Source: JAUVZF01 sp964449275 (lineage in GTDB: Bacteria; Planctomycetota; Phycisphaerae; FEN-1346). Taken from it: 14,578 nt of DNA. Where the stretch lies: assembly GCA_964449275.1 (NCBI GenBank), contig CAYVAM010000099.1:1-14578 (forward strand), given 5' to 3'. Shown piece after piece: positions 1 to 6,674 of this stretch. A program made the translations under genes and the position numbers. A model generated the notes under the pieces. The model was not told where the DNA came from and searched no databases. It was given only the letters and a program-made list of their open reading frames with translations. Position 1 is the stretch's first letter, and each line of letters begins with the position of its first letter.

Positions 1-104
1 GGCAACCAAAGCGGCCATCCCGCCGCCGGGTACTTCTCGTCCTCAAGTTGGGGGTTCTTATAGGGCGAGAAGTACCCGGCGGCGGGATGGCCGCTTTGGT
101 TGCC
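1..104. repeat. Perfect 39-bp inverted repeat at the window edge, probable assembly fold-back
   Basis: Bases 1-39 are the exact reverse complement of 66-104, separated by 26 bases. The outer arm begins at the very first base. Both arms lie in the sulfatase reading frame, and only the inner arm (66-104) fits sulfatase sequence. The outer arm replaces expected coding sequence, which fits a chimeric or folded-back contig terminus rather than a genuine genomic palindrome. Confidence 0.9.
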
Positions 105-593
105 CGCCACGTTGATGTCGAAGCCCTGGTGCTGTGGATAGTACGGCTTGCCGCCCAGGTGCCACTTGCCGATGAAGCATGTGGCGTATCCGGCCCCCTT
201 GAACGCCTCGGCGAGTGTCACTTCTTCGAGCGGCAGTTGGCCGATGTAGGGTGCGCCGATGAGTTTCTTTCGGATGTGTCCGCTGAGCCAGTTCGTCAGG
301 TTGAGCCGCGCGGGGTACTTGCCGGCCATGATGCTCGCCCGTGTCGGCGAGCAGACGGGGCACGCGGCGTAGGCGTCGGTGAAGCGCATCCCTTGGGCGG
401 CGAGGCGGTCGATGTTCGGCGTATCGTAGAAGGTGCTGCCGTAACAGCCGGCGTCGGTCCAGCCCATGTCGTCGATGAGGATGAAGACGACGTTCAGCCT
501 CTTCTCCTGCGTCTCCTTTGCCCCAAGGGCCCGCGGCAGGGCCAGGGAGGCCGCACCCAGGCCGACGGCCTTGAGGAAGTCGCGTCGTTTCAT
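1..593 (-). CDS. Tat-exported S1-family sulfatase, C-terminus missing
   Basis: This hydrolyses sulfate esters, probably on sulfated polysaccharides, outside the cytoplasm. The start is ATG at 593-591, preceded on the minus strand by a purine-rich AAAGGGG stretch. The N-terminus MKRRDFLKAVGLGAAS is a twin-arginine signal. The metal-binding Asp pair is D41-D42 (LIDDMGW). The sulfatase signature CSPTR is at residues 81-85, so Cys81 should be converted to formylglycine. A GKWHLGG motif (Lys143, His145) is also of the type found in S1 sulfatases. Only about 197 codons are present, against roughly 450-550 for the family. The last ~13 codons, from base 39 to base 1, are a reverse-complement copy of 66-104, so the reading there is not trustworthy. 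The family should continue with a DGP-GEYLTD-like stretch after NPQLED, and it does not. The gene is divergent from the acyltransferase operon. Class S1 is very secure; the substrate is unknown. Confidence 0.93.
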   Translation of the reverse strand, partial: MKRRDFLKAVGLGAASLALPRALGAKETQEKRLNVVFILIDDMGWTDAGCYGSTFYDTPNIDRLAAQGMRFTDAYAACPVCSPTRASIMAGKYPARLNLTNWLSGHIRKKLIGAPYIGQLPLEEVTLAEAFKGAGYATCFIGKWHLGGKPYYPQHQGFDINVAGNQSGHPAAGYFSPYKNPQLEDEKYPAAGWPLWL

Positions 594-658
594 CAGGGGC
601 CCCTTTCACCTATGTGGTCCGACATAAGTTTCTTGAAGTCGGTGCGCGGCAGGTCGGA

Positions 659-682
659 GCCTGCCCTGAGCCTGTCGAAGGG
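659..682. repeat. Dispersed repeat with core CCTGAGCCTGTCGAAGG
   Basis: Bases 665-681 carry the core CCTGAGCCTGTCGAAGG (reverse complement CCTTCGACAGGCTCAGG). I recognise this sequence as recurring at many sites in genomes of distantly related environmental bacteria, where spurious translations give SLSKG or FDRLRAG-like peptides. Here it sits in the 5' leader of the sulfatase and directly abuts the degenerate palindrome at 684-719. Its mechanism of spread is not visible here. Confidence 0.7.
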
Positions 683-683
683 T

Positions 684-719
684 ACCCGCCGCGAATAGGC
701 GCCGTTATACGCGGTGGGT
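684..719. repeat. Degenerate member of the GCGCGGYGGGT palindrome family
   Basis: ACCCGCCGCG at 684-693 and CGCGGTGGGT at 710-719 pair over 10 positions with one mismatch or wobble. They enclose a 16-base insert that itself contains GGCGCC. The arms are the same as in the units at 3889-3961, 6595-6624 and 9030-9136, but the loop is longer, as if a second element were inserted in or near the loop. Confidence 0.55.
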
Positions 720-1099
720 CCGGAGAAAAGCAAGAGCGTGACCTGGCCGGCGGGCACCGAGACGGGCGAGTGCAAATTCGGAGCGGTCGCACGCCGGTTG
801 CCGACGGCGCACCTGCCGAGGAAGGCGGTCCGCCAAGCGGAACCGCTGAAACGGTGGCGAAGCGGCCGGAAAAAACCTTTGAGCCTGGCCGGTATCGTAC
901 CGATGGGAATCGTGCGGTTTATCCCTCGATAACCCGTTGCTCGCACAACACTTATCGTCAGACCGAGCCGCATCGCCTTTGCGGAATCTACCCTCGCCAA
1001 CACCAGAATCGGTCAGTTTGAGTCCATAGCCAAGATTGTATCGAGAGGGAACGGCCGTTATGGTACGGGGCGGGTCAGCACGGAGAACGGCGCAGCGCC

Positions 1100-2551
1100 A
1101 TGCTCTTCCACACCTGGACGTTCGTTCTGTTCTTCCTGGTCGTCTACGCGGTCTATCTGGCCGTCAGGCGGACGCGGTTTCGCCTGCCCTGGCTGCTCAT
1201 CGCCTCGTACGTCTTTTACGGCTGGTGGAACCCACTGTACCTGGCGCTGATTCTCTGGTCCACGACGGTCGATTACCTGGCGGTGCTGGCGATGTCGCGC
1301 AGCCGCCGGCGCACACCGTGGCTCGTCGCCAGCGTCGTGAACAACCTGGGATTGCTCGGGTTCTTCAAGTACGGCGACTTCGTCGTCCGGAACCTCAACG
1401 GGTTGCTTGGCCGGTTCGGGGCGGTCTATGCCATCCCGGCTCCCGATCTGAGTTTTGTGTCGGAGGGCGTAAACGCGGTGCTGGCGGGGCTCGGCATGCC
1501 GCCGGCCGTGCCTGCGGTGGAGTTCCTCCTGCCGGTCGGCATCTCGTTCTATGTGTTCCAGTCGATGAGTTACACGATCGACTTCTACCGCGGCCGGGTG
1601 GCCAAGGAGCCGAACTTCATCCGGTACGCGACGTTCGTCTCGCTCTTTCCACAACTGGTGGCCGGGCCGATTGAGCGGGCACGGAACCTGCTGCCGCAAC
1701 TGCGGCGGGCGCCCGCGATTGCGTTCGGCGACGTGGCCGACGGTGCGAGCCTCTTCATCGTCGGCCTCTTCAAGAAGGTGGCGCTGGCCGACTGCCTCGC
1801 CCTGTACGTCGATAAGGTGTACGCTGCGCCGGGCCGGTTCGAGGCGCCGGCCCTTGCCCTGGCGACGCTGGCCTTCGCGTGGCAAATCTATTTCGACTTC
1901 AGCGGGTACACCGACATGGCGCGCGGCATCGGGCGGATGCTCGGCATCCGGCTGATGCTCAACTTCAACAACCCGTACCTTGCGACGGGGCTGGGCGATT
2001 TCTGGCGCCGCTGGCACATCAGCCTCTCCACGTGGTTCCGCGATTACATCTACATACCGCTGGGCGGCAACCGGCGGGGCGAGGTCCGCACATACGTCAA
2101 CATGGCCCTGACAATGATCATCTCGGGCCTCTGGCACGGCGCGGCGTGGACGTTCGTCCTGTGGGGCGCACTGCACGCCCTCGGCCGCGTGGCGACCCGG
2201 CGGCTGGAGACCTCCGCCTTCTATCGCGACTGCGTGCCGACCGCCGTGAAGCGGCTGTGGGTGTTCCTGTTCGTCACGTTTGCGTGGATCTTCTTCCGGG
2301 CCGAGACGTTCGGCGACGCCTGGACGATCCTCGGGCGGCTCGTCTCCTGGGGCGTGTCGGACCCGGCGTTTCCGCTCCTTGCGCTCGGCCTCATCGCCGG
2401 CGTGTGGCTGTACCAATGGATCTTCGAGTCGGGCCTTCGGCGGGTTCTGGAACTCGCGCCCGTGCGGATCGCCATCGTCGTCGGCATGGCGCTGTACCTG
2501 AGTCTCGTGGCCACCTCGGGCGGCCGGCCGTTCATTTACTTCCAGTTCTGA
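1100..2551 (+). CDS. MBOAT-family O-acyltransferase, AlgI-like
   Basis: This is an integral membrane enzyme that transfers acyl (usually acetyl) groups across the membrane to an extracytoplasmic glycan, as AlgI does for alginate. At 483 residues it matches AlgI length. It opens with a hydrophobic segment (MLFHTWTFVLFFLVVYAVYL) and has multiple membrane helices. Family blocks include LPVGISFYVFQSMSYTIDFY, FPQLVAGPIERARNLLPQL, FWRRWHISLSTWFRDYIYIP and IISGLWHGAAWTFVLWG. The conserved histidines are His306 (in RRWH) and His346 (in GLWHG), the latter being the expected catalytic His. It is followed after 41 bases by an SGNH protein, the usual partner in such systems. DltB and PatA-type MBOATs are alternatives, but nothing here suggests D-alanylation or peptidoglycan. 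No alginate polymerisation genes are visible, so the glycan acceptor is unknown. Confidence 0.95.
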   Translation: MLFHTWTFVLFFLVVYAVYLAVRRTRFRLPWLLIASYVFYGWWNPLYLALILWSTTVDYLAVLAMSRSRRRTPWLVASVVNNLGLLGFFKYGDFVVRNLNGLLGRFGAVYAIPAPDLSFVSEGVNAVLAGLGMPPAVPAVEFLLPVGISFYVFQSMSYTIDFYRGRVAKEPNFIRYATFVSLFPQLVAGPIERARNLLPQLRRAPAIAFGDVADGASLFIVGLFKKVALADCLALYVDKVYAAPGRFEAPALALATLAFAWQIYFDFSGYTDMARGIGRMLGIRLMLNFNNPYLATGLGDFWRRWHISLSTWFRDYIYIPLGGNRRGEVRTYVNMALTMIISGLWHGAAWTFVLWGALHALGRVATRRLETSAFYRDCVPTAVKRLWVFLFVTFAWIFFRAETFGDAWTILGRLVSWGVSDPAFPLLALGLIAGVWLYQWIFESGLRRVLELAPVRIAIVVGMALYLSLVATSGGRPFIYFQF

Positions 2552-2553
2552 GG

Positions 2554-2585
2554 GTGACGCGCCCCGGCCGCAAGGTCGGGGTCAC
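2554..2585. repeat. Hairpin repeat between the MBOAT and SGNH genes
   Basis: CCCCGGCC (2562-2569) pairs with GGTCGGGG (2574-2581), including one G-U, around the GNRA-type loop GCAA. After a 4-base bulge, GTGA (2554-2557) pairs with TCAC (2582-2585). It nearly fills the 41-base gap, starting 2 bases after the MBOAT stop and ending 7 bases before the first ATG of the next gene. There is no T-tract, so I call it a repeat or RNA structure rather than a terminator. It resembles the hairpin at 3763-3782. Confidence 0.65.
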
Positions 2586-2592
2586 ATGAAGA

Positions 2593-3834
2593 ATGAGACA
2601 GATGCACGAATCCAGGAATCGCGACGTTCCCTTCGGCTCCAACGCCGTGCGCCTCTCGCCGCGCGAGTGGCTCCTGGCGCTGGCCATCATCGCGGCGGTG
2701 CTCGTCGTGCTGCCGCACGCCTGGGAGCGCGTCGAGCCGCTGGACGTGCGAGTCGATTACCGCCTGCCGTACCATCTCTCGGACGACTACTGGACGTTCA
2801 GCCGGTGGGCCCGTGCGGCAGCGTCCGCCGAGCCGGGGCACACGCGGACGCTCGTCGGCGGCGATTCGGTTGTCTGGGGGCACTATGTCTCGCCCGGCCG
2901 GACGCTGTCGGGGCACTTGAACCACTGCGAAACCAACGCACGCGTGTCCTATGCCAACCTCGGCGTGGACGGCATCCATCCGGCCGCCATGGCGGGGCTC
3001 GTCGAGTATTACGGCCGCGCCATCGCCGACCGTGACGTCATCCTCCACTGCAACCTCCTGTGGATGAGCAGCAAGCGGCACGACCTGACGACCCGCAAGG
3101 AGTTCGCCTTCAACCATCCGCGATTGGTGCCGCAGTTCGTGCCGCGGATTCCGTGTTACCGGGAGCCGGCCGACGCGCGGCTGGCCATCGCGATTGGGCG
3201 GCACCTCCCGTTTTCCGCCTGGGCGGAACACGTGCGTGTGGCGTACTTCGATTCGCTCGACCTCGCTTCATGGACGGTCGGGCATCCCTACGCGTGCCCG
3301 ATGGAGCAGGTGACGCTGGACCTTCCTTCGCCGGATGAGCCGCCCTCGCCGGCGCCCGACGCGCGACCGTGGACCGAGAAGGGGATTCCGCCATTCGGCG
3401 CGGCGTGGGTCCCGCTTGGCGAGTCGCTTCAGTGGGCGTCGTTCCGCGCGACCGTTGAGGTGCTGCGTCGGCGCGGCTGCCGCGTGTTCGTCCTGGTCGG
3501 CCCGTTCAACGAACACATGCTGACGGCGGAGAGCCTGGAAACGTATAAGAAGAGGAAGCGCGAGGCGGCGGCGTGGCTCAAGATGCAGGGCCTGGCGCAC
3601 TTTGTCCCGGCGGCGCTTCCGAGCGAACTGTACGCCGACGCGAGCCATCCGCTTTCGGAAGGTTACCAACTGCTGGCGAAGCGGCTGCTGGCAAAAGAGG
3701 AGTTCCGGGCGTTTATGAGGGATTCGCCCGGCCGACGCTCGAAAGGATCGCCCCTGACCGAGCCGCGACCGGAAGGTCGCGGGTACCTTGACAGGCGGCG
3801 CACGACGCCCGCGCAGGAGACTGCCCGAAGATGA
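2593..3834 (+). CDS. Membrane-anchored SGNH/GDSL hydrolase-fold protein, AlgJ/AlgX-like partner of the MBOAT
   Basis: It is likely an extracytoplasmic O-acetyltransferase or esterase that receives acetyl groups from the MBOAT protein and modifies a polysaccharide. One hydrophobic helix (about residues 26-40, WLLALAIIAAVLVVL) follows a basic N-terminus and should anchor it. The SGNH catalytic blocks are visible: GGDSVVWG with nucleophile Ser92 and DASHPLSEGY with Asp349 and His352, the expected Asp-x-x-His pair. An ATG at 2602 is an equally possible start. GAATGAG at 2591-2597 would be its Shine-Dalgarno-like stretch, and the site for 2593 is weak. The 413 residues suit this family. The last ~23 residues (after about 390) include a translated hairpin at 3763-3782 and look like a low-information extension. 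The stop overlaps the next start as ATGA. The fold and pairing are strong evidence; the exact reaction is inferred. Confidence 0.85.
   Translation: MRQMHESRNRDVPFGSNAVRLSPREWLLALAIIAAVLVVLPHAWERVEPLDVRVDYRLPYHLSDDYWTFSRWARAAASAEPGHTRTLVGGDSVVWGHYVSPGRTLSGHLNHCETNARVSYANLGVDGIHPAAMAGLVEYYGRAIADRDVILHCNLLWMSSKRHDLTTRKEFAFNHPRLVPQFVPRIPCYREPADARLAIAIGRHLPFSAWAEHVRVAYFDSLDLASWTVGHPYACPMEQVTLDLPSPDEPPSPAPDARPWTEKGIPPFGAAWVPLGESLQWASFRATVEVLRRRGCRVFVLVGPFNEHMLTAESLETYKKRKREAAAWLKMQGLAHFVPAALPSELYADASHPLSEGYQLLAKRLLAKEEFRAFMRDSPGRRSKGSPLTEPRPEGRGYLDRRRTTPAQETARR
3763..3782. repeat. Perfect 8-bp hairpin with GGAA loop inside the SGNH gene's 3' end
   Basis: CCGCGACC (3763-3770) and GGTCGCGG (3775-3782) are perfect complements around the GNRA loop GGAA. 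The hairpin is translated as about residues 391-397 of the SGNH protein, beyond its catalytic domain. It lies 49 bases before the start of the beta-propeller gene. It is similar in design, though not identical, to 2554-2585. Confidence 0.7.
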
Positions 3835-4739
3835 GAACCATTCTGGCATTTGCAGTTGCGATCACGAGCGCGGTGGCCCTCCCGCTTCGCGCGGTGGGTC
3901 GGGAGACCCACCGCGCAGAAAGGCCCGCGCTTCGCGCGGTGGGTCTCCCGACCCACCGCGCTCCGGCCGCGGAGGACCCCGGCCGCATCATCTTCTCAAG
4001 CAACCGAACCGGCGCCTGGCGCATCTGGACCGTGCGCCCGGATGGGACGGATCTGAAGCAACTCTCGAAAGCGGCCGACGATGAAGACGACGTAGACCCG
4101 GTCTTCTCGCCCAACGGCAAGCGCATTCTCTTCACCTCCACGCGCGGCGGGAAGACGGGCACGTGGATGATGGCCGCCCACGGCTCGGACCCGAAGCGAA
4201 TCTGCGACGGCGACCAGGCGGAATGGGCGCCCGACGGCAAGTGCATCGTCTTTCGCCGCGACGGCCGCATACTTGTCCGCAACTTGGTTTCCGGGGCCGA
4301 AAAGACGATTGCGCCGGACGGCTGGACGACGTGCTCCGGCCCGGCGTGGAGCCCGGACGGAAAGACGATCGCCTTCGCCCGTTTGCAGGACCGCGCGAAC
4401 GCCATCTACACGATCCCGGCCGGCGGCGGCCAGCCGGCGAAGGTGTACGACAGGAAAGGCGCCTGCGAGCCGCACTTCTCGCCCGACGGTTCGCGCATCA
4501 TCTACGAGACCGAGACGCACGTCTGGACCATCCAGCCGGACGGGACGAAGAACCGGCCGGTCACGTATTTCGGCGGCGTGCAGCGGTACGCCCGCTTCAG
4601 CCCCGACGGGAAGTCCGTTGTGTTCTGCCAGGCGCCCTCGCCGCGCGGACCGTGGGAACTCTACATCATCCCCGCCGCCGGCGGCACGCCGAGAAAACTC
4701 ACCGACGAAGGTTCAGACATGTATCCGGACTGGAAGTAA
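3831..4739 (+). CDS. Secreted TolB-like beta-propeller (PD40 repeats)
   Basis: It is probably an exported binding protein; enzymatic activity is not evident. The 302 residues start with a signal peptide (MRTILAFAVAITSAVALP). A 25-residue insert (20-44) follows, encoded by two palindromes. The remainder is a propeller of PD40-type motifs: VFSPNGKRILFTS, EWAPDGKCIVFRR, AWSPDGKTIAFAR, HFSPDGSRIIYET and RFSPDGKSVVFCQ. A first blade has IIFSSNRTGAWRIW, and the C-terminal GSDMYPDWK probably closes the ring, giving about six blades as in TolB. The ATG overlaps the SGNH stop (ATGA) with AGGAG at 3815-3819, so the two genes are translationally coupled. It lacks the TolB N-terminal domain, so it is not the Tol-Pal protein itself. 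A role in recognising the modified glycan is only inference from context. Confidence 0.88.
   Translation: MRTILAFAVAITSAVALPLRAVGRETHRAERPALRAVGLPTHRAPAAEDPGRIIFSSNRTGAWRIWTVRPDGTDLKQLSKAADDEDDVDPVFSPNGKRILFTSTRGGKTGTWMMAAHGSDPKRICDGDQAEWAPDGKCIVFRRDGRILVRNLVSGAEKTIAPDGWTTCSGPAWSPDGKTIAFARLQDRANAIYTIPAGGGQPAKVYDRKGACEPHFSPDGSRIIYETETHVWTIQPDGTKNRPVTYFGGVQRYARFSPDGKSVVFCQAPSPRGPWELYIIPAAGGTPRKLTDEGSDMYPDWK
3889..3961. repeat. Inverted pair of 28-base palindromes translated in frame after a signal peptide
   Basis: Unit A (3889-3916) and unit B (3934-3961) each have 12-bp perfect arms, GCGCGGTGGGTC and its complement. The loop of A is GGGA and that of B is TCCC, so B is the exact reverse complement of A. 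Both are preceded by GCTTC. Unit starts are 45 bases apart, preserving the frame. They read as RAVGRETHRA and RAVGLPTHRA in the beta-propeller precursor. The arrangement resembles REP/BIME inverted pairs of other bacteria. Confidence 0.9.
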
Positions 4740-4747
4740 CCATGTAG

Positions 4748-4814
4748 GCCGGGGCGTGCCCCGGCACGTAGGGGCGAGGCACGCCTCGCCGGAAGCCGGG
4801 TGGCATGGGCACCC
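4748..4814. repeat. Cluster of three short hairpins after the beta-propeller gene
   Basis: Three stem-loops stand in a row in the gap after the TAA at 4737-4739. GCCGGGGC/GCCCCGGC is at 4748-4765 (loop GT), GGCGAGGC/GCCTCGCC at 4773-4790 (loop AC), and GGGTG/CACCC at 4798-4814 (loop of 7). The first two arm pairs are perfect and each is preceded by GTAGG. There is no T-run, so intrinsic termination is not shown. The GC-arm, 2-base-loop design recurs at 6533-6550. They may attenuate or stabilise mRNA, or simply be dispersed repeats. Confidence 0.75.
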
Positions 4815-4835
4815 CCCTGTGGAGACTTTGCGAGC

Positions 4836-6509
4836 ATGACCCAGACTGTCACTGCGAGCGAGCGCCGCGAGTCGAGCAGTCTCGCCGTGGTCGTTGCTGT
4901 TTTGCTGTGCGCCTTCGCGCCCGCCTTCGCCGCCGCCCCGCCCGACCCCTCCGTCCGCCTGTACGACACGGGCGGGGCCGTCGCTGGGGATCCGGCGACG
5001 GAAAGGAACTGGGTCCAAGTCCCACAAGCCGATCTGTCCCACACGTTCAAAGACAGCCCTGTTCTCAAGAACGACAAACTGGCCGTCTTTCTGTTCAAGA
5101 ACGGGCTGGGCGCCGGGGTGCGCGCGGAGTTACCACACGGCCAGGTCTCGGCCATATTCCTTGACCTGCAAGCAGCGGCCGAGAGTGCGAGCACAATCAA
5201 GATCATCGAGAATAACCCTGGAGCAGTCGAACTCGAGAAGAGCATTAAAGCCAACGGTGGCAGACAGACCCGCTGCCGCTACCGTCTGACCGCGGGCGAG
5301 CCATTTGTAGAAGTCCGCCCGGGCGAGGGGATGGGCCAGATCGACATCTCCGGGTTCTTCCGCCACGTCGTCGTGCCGGAGTTCTTTGGCGACGACATCG
5401 TCTTGGGCGAAGCATTGGAAGAGGGGCTCCCGACCGAGAACTTCTTCGTGGCCCTCCTTGACAGCGGCGAATCGTTCGTCACGTGCGTCTGGGAGTCGGA
5501 GCACCAGAATGCACATCTTCGCGCCTTGATGCAGATGGAGACCGTGGAAGTCAAGGACGCGAGCAAGCAACCTCCCGCCCTGGAAACCGTCCGGTTCTCG
5601 GCCGGCGAATGCCGCATCGAGTGCCTGCCCGGCAAGAGAATATGGATGGGCCTGGTGCAGGGCCCCGGTCTTTGGCGCCGCCGCTACGTCGCCGATGGCA
5701 ATAAAGCAGCAGACGTCCTCCGCAACTTCAAGCCGCCCTTCCCCGCCAAGTGGCGGGCGAGTTTCGTCGGAAAAGACGGCGTGTGCGAGTCGATCACCTT
5801 CGAGAAACCGCCCGAGAAAGCGCCCGTGCCGGACGATTGGCGCGGGCCGGTCATCTTCTATCCCATCGACCGCAGCCGCGCCACGCCCCTCACGACGATC
5901 CTGCCGATGGACGTGCTGCGCTCGACACTCGGCGTCGGGCCGTGCCAGTATATCCTGGATCTGGAAGGTCTGGGCGGCGACGAGCCTGCGCCGCCGGACG
6001 CCGTCCTCGCGTGGATCGAGCGGCTCGTCAAGAAGAAGCGGGCCGCGCGGTCGGCCGAGGAAATCAAGGAGCGGCTGGATGCGATGCTCGCTCACCTTGC
6101 GGCCGCGCGGAAGCGGATCGAGCATTACGCCGCCTTCGGCAAGCAGGTGCGTCACGCGTGCGAGACGGCGGCGAAGAATGACGCGGATACCGAGGCCGTC
6201 AAGGCCGTTCTTGCCATTTGCGACCGTCTCGACCATGATCTTGAGCGCGGGCGCCGGGGGATGCGGACGCCCGAAGACGCGGCGAGACTCGCACGCGAGA
6301 TTATCTCGCTCATCGACAAGCCCGGGGCGCTCACCGAGTTCGAGAACCCCGCGAACGCGCTCCGCGCCGTCGGCGCCGCTTGCGACGCCACACTTGCCCG
6401 CTCGCGCATGGCCGCCCGACGCATGAAGGCGACCTGTCGCGGCGCGAAGAGCGACCTCGCCGGGAAGGTCAAGCGGATGGCCGACGCCATGCTGCGGTCG
6501 CGCCGCTAG
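4836..6509 (+). CDS. Exported protein of unknown function, shorter paralogue of the next gene
   Basis: I do not recognise a named family. From ATG 4836 the protein is 557 residues. GGAG at 4821-4824 supports this start over GTG 4800. A signal peptide (hydrophobic VVVAVLLCAFAPAFA) ends near AFA-AAPPD, and its n-region is encoded by a dispersed repeat (4847-4885). The mature protein aligns by eye with residues 196-776 of the following gene: VRLYDTG near the N-terminus, then a PEFFGDDIV block, NFFVALLDSGESFVTCVWE, and IFYPIDRSRATPL from about residue 338, continuing through TLGVGPC and YILDLEG. The last ~180 residues are Lys/Arg/Glu/Ala-rich, probably helical or coiled coil. The N-terminal two thirds look beta-rich. 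It is probably in the periplasm or on the surface. No catalytic motif is evident. Sharing an operon with glycan-modifying proteins suggests but does not prove an extracellular matrix role. Confidence 0.85.
   Translation: MTQTVTASERRESSSLAVVVAVLLCAFAPAFAAAPPDPSVRLYDTGGAVAGDPATERNWVQVPQADLSHTFKDSPVLKNDKLAVFLFKNGLGAGVRAELPHGQVSAIFLDLQAAAESASTIKIIENNPGAVELEKSIKANGGRQTRCRYRLTAGEPFVEVRPGEGMGQIDISGFFRHVVVPEFFGDDIVLGEALEEGLPTENFFVALLDSGESFVTCVWESEHQNAHLRALMQMETVEVKDASKQPPALETVRFSAGECRIECLPGKRIWMGLVQGPGLWRRRYVADGNKAADVLRNFKPPFPAKWRASFVGKDGVCESITFEKPPEKAPVPDDWRGPVIFYPIDRSRATPLTTILPMDVLRSTLGVGPCQYILDLEGLGGDEPAPPDAVLAWIERLVKKKRAARSAEEIKERLDAMLAHLAAARKRIEHYAAFGKQVRHACETAAKNDADTEAVKAVLAICDRLDHDLERGRRGMRTPEDAARLAREIISLIDKPGALTEFENPANALRAVGAACDATLARSRMAARRMKATCRGAKSDLAGKVKRMADAMLRSRR
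4847..4885 (+). repeat. Dispersed TGTCACTGCGAGCGAGCGCC-type repeat forming a protein N-terminus
   Basis: The sequence starts TGTCACTGCGAGCGAGCGCC and ends GAGCAGTCTCG. It resembles a repeat I know from many bacterial genomes (TGTCATTGCGAGCGAAGCG...GCAATCTC), whose chance translations give CHCERSEAIS-like peptides. ACTGC (4851-4855) and GCAGT (4876-4880) are its terminal complementary arms. Here it is read in a different frame, as the TVTASERRESSSLA part of the unknown protein's signal peptide n-region. Confidence 0.65.
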
Positions 6510-6674
6510 CCTTGGCGCACGGCCGAGTTAGCCGCGGGGCTTGCCCCGCGCGGTCGCGCGCACGGCCCGTACGGGGCGCGAGAAAACGCTCTAACGCGCG
6601 GTGGGTGCGGAGACCCACCGCGCGGGATCGCGGTAAGTGACGCTGTAGTGCTAACGCGAACAGGGAGACGCACC
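6510..6674. repeat. Repeat-filled gap between the two paralogues (hairpins at 6533-6550 and 6595-6624)
   Basis: CGCGGGGC/GCCCCGCG at 6533-6550 has loop TT and matches the design of the 4748-4790 hairpins. CGCGCGGTGGGT (6595-6606) and its perfect 12-base complement (6613-6624) enclose loop GCGGAG. This is a further member of the GCGCGGYGGGT family also found at 3889-3961 and 9030-9136. I see no convincing promoter. GGGAG at 6663-6667 is the ribosome-binding site of the next gene. Confidence 0.85.

Larger units (their letters stand above)
594..1099. other. Divergent intergenic region with repeat remnants
   Basis: This 506-base spacer lies between the start codons of the minus-strand sulfatase and the plus-strand MBOAT gene, so it must hold both promoters. 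I see no convincing -35/-10 pairs. It contains a widespread repeat core (659-682) followed by a degenerate hairpin of the local palindrome family (684-719). The remainder, about 721-1095, shows no recognisable gene. Short open frames on both strands have no convincing motif, start context or match to a family I know. A GGAG at 1082-1085, 14 bases before the MBOAT ATG, may be its ribosome-binding site, though the spacing is long. Confidence 0.6.

Noticed and set aside
58..609. Minus-strand open frame of 183 codons in the sulfatase region
   Set aside because: It is a wrong frame over the sulfatase. The true frame from 593 has the Tat signal and CSPTR.
611..626. Small inverted repeat TATGT/ACATA in the sulfatase leader
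   Set aside because: Only 5-bp arms with a 6-base spacer. This is too short to call an operator without other copies.
1058..2416. Open frame of 452 codons on the minus strand over the MBOAT gene
   Set aside because: Charged low-complexity shadow. The plus strand carries unmistakable MBOAT motifs.
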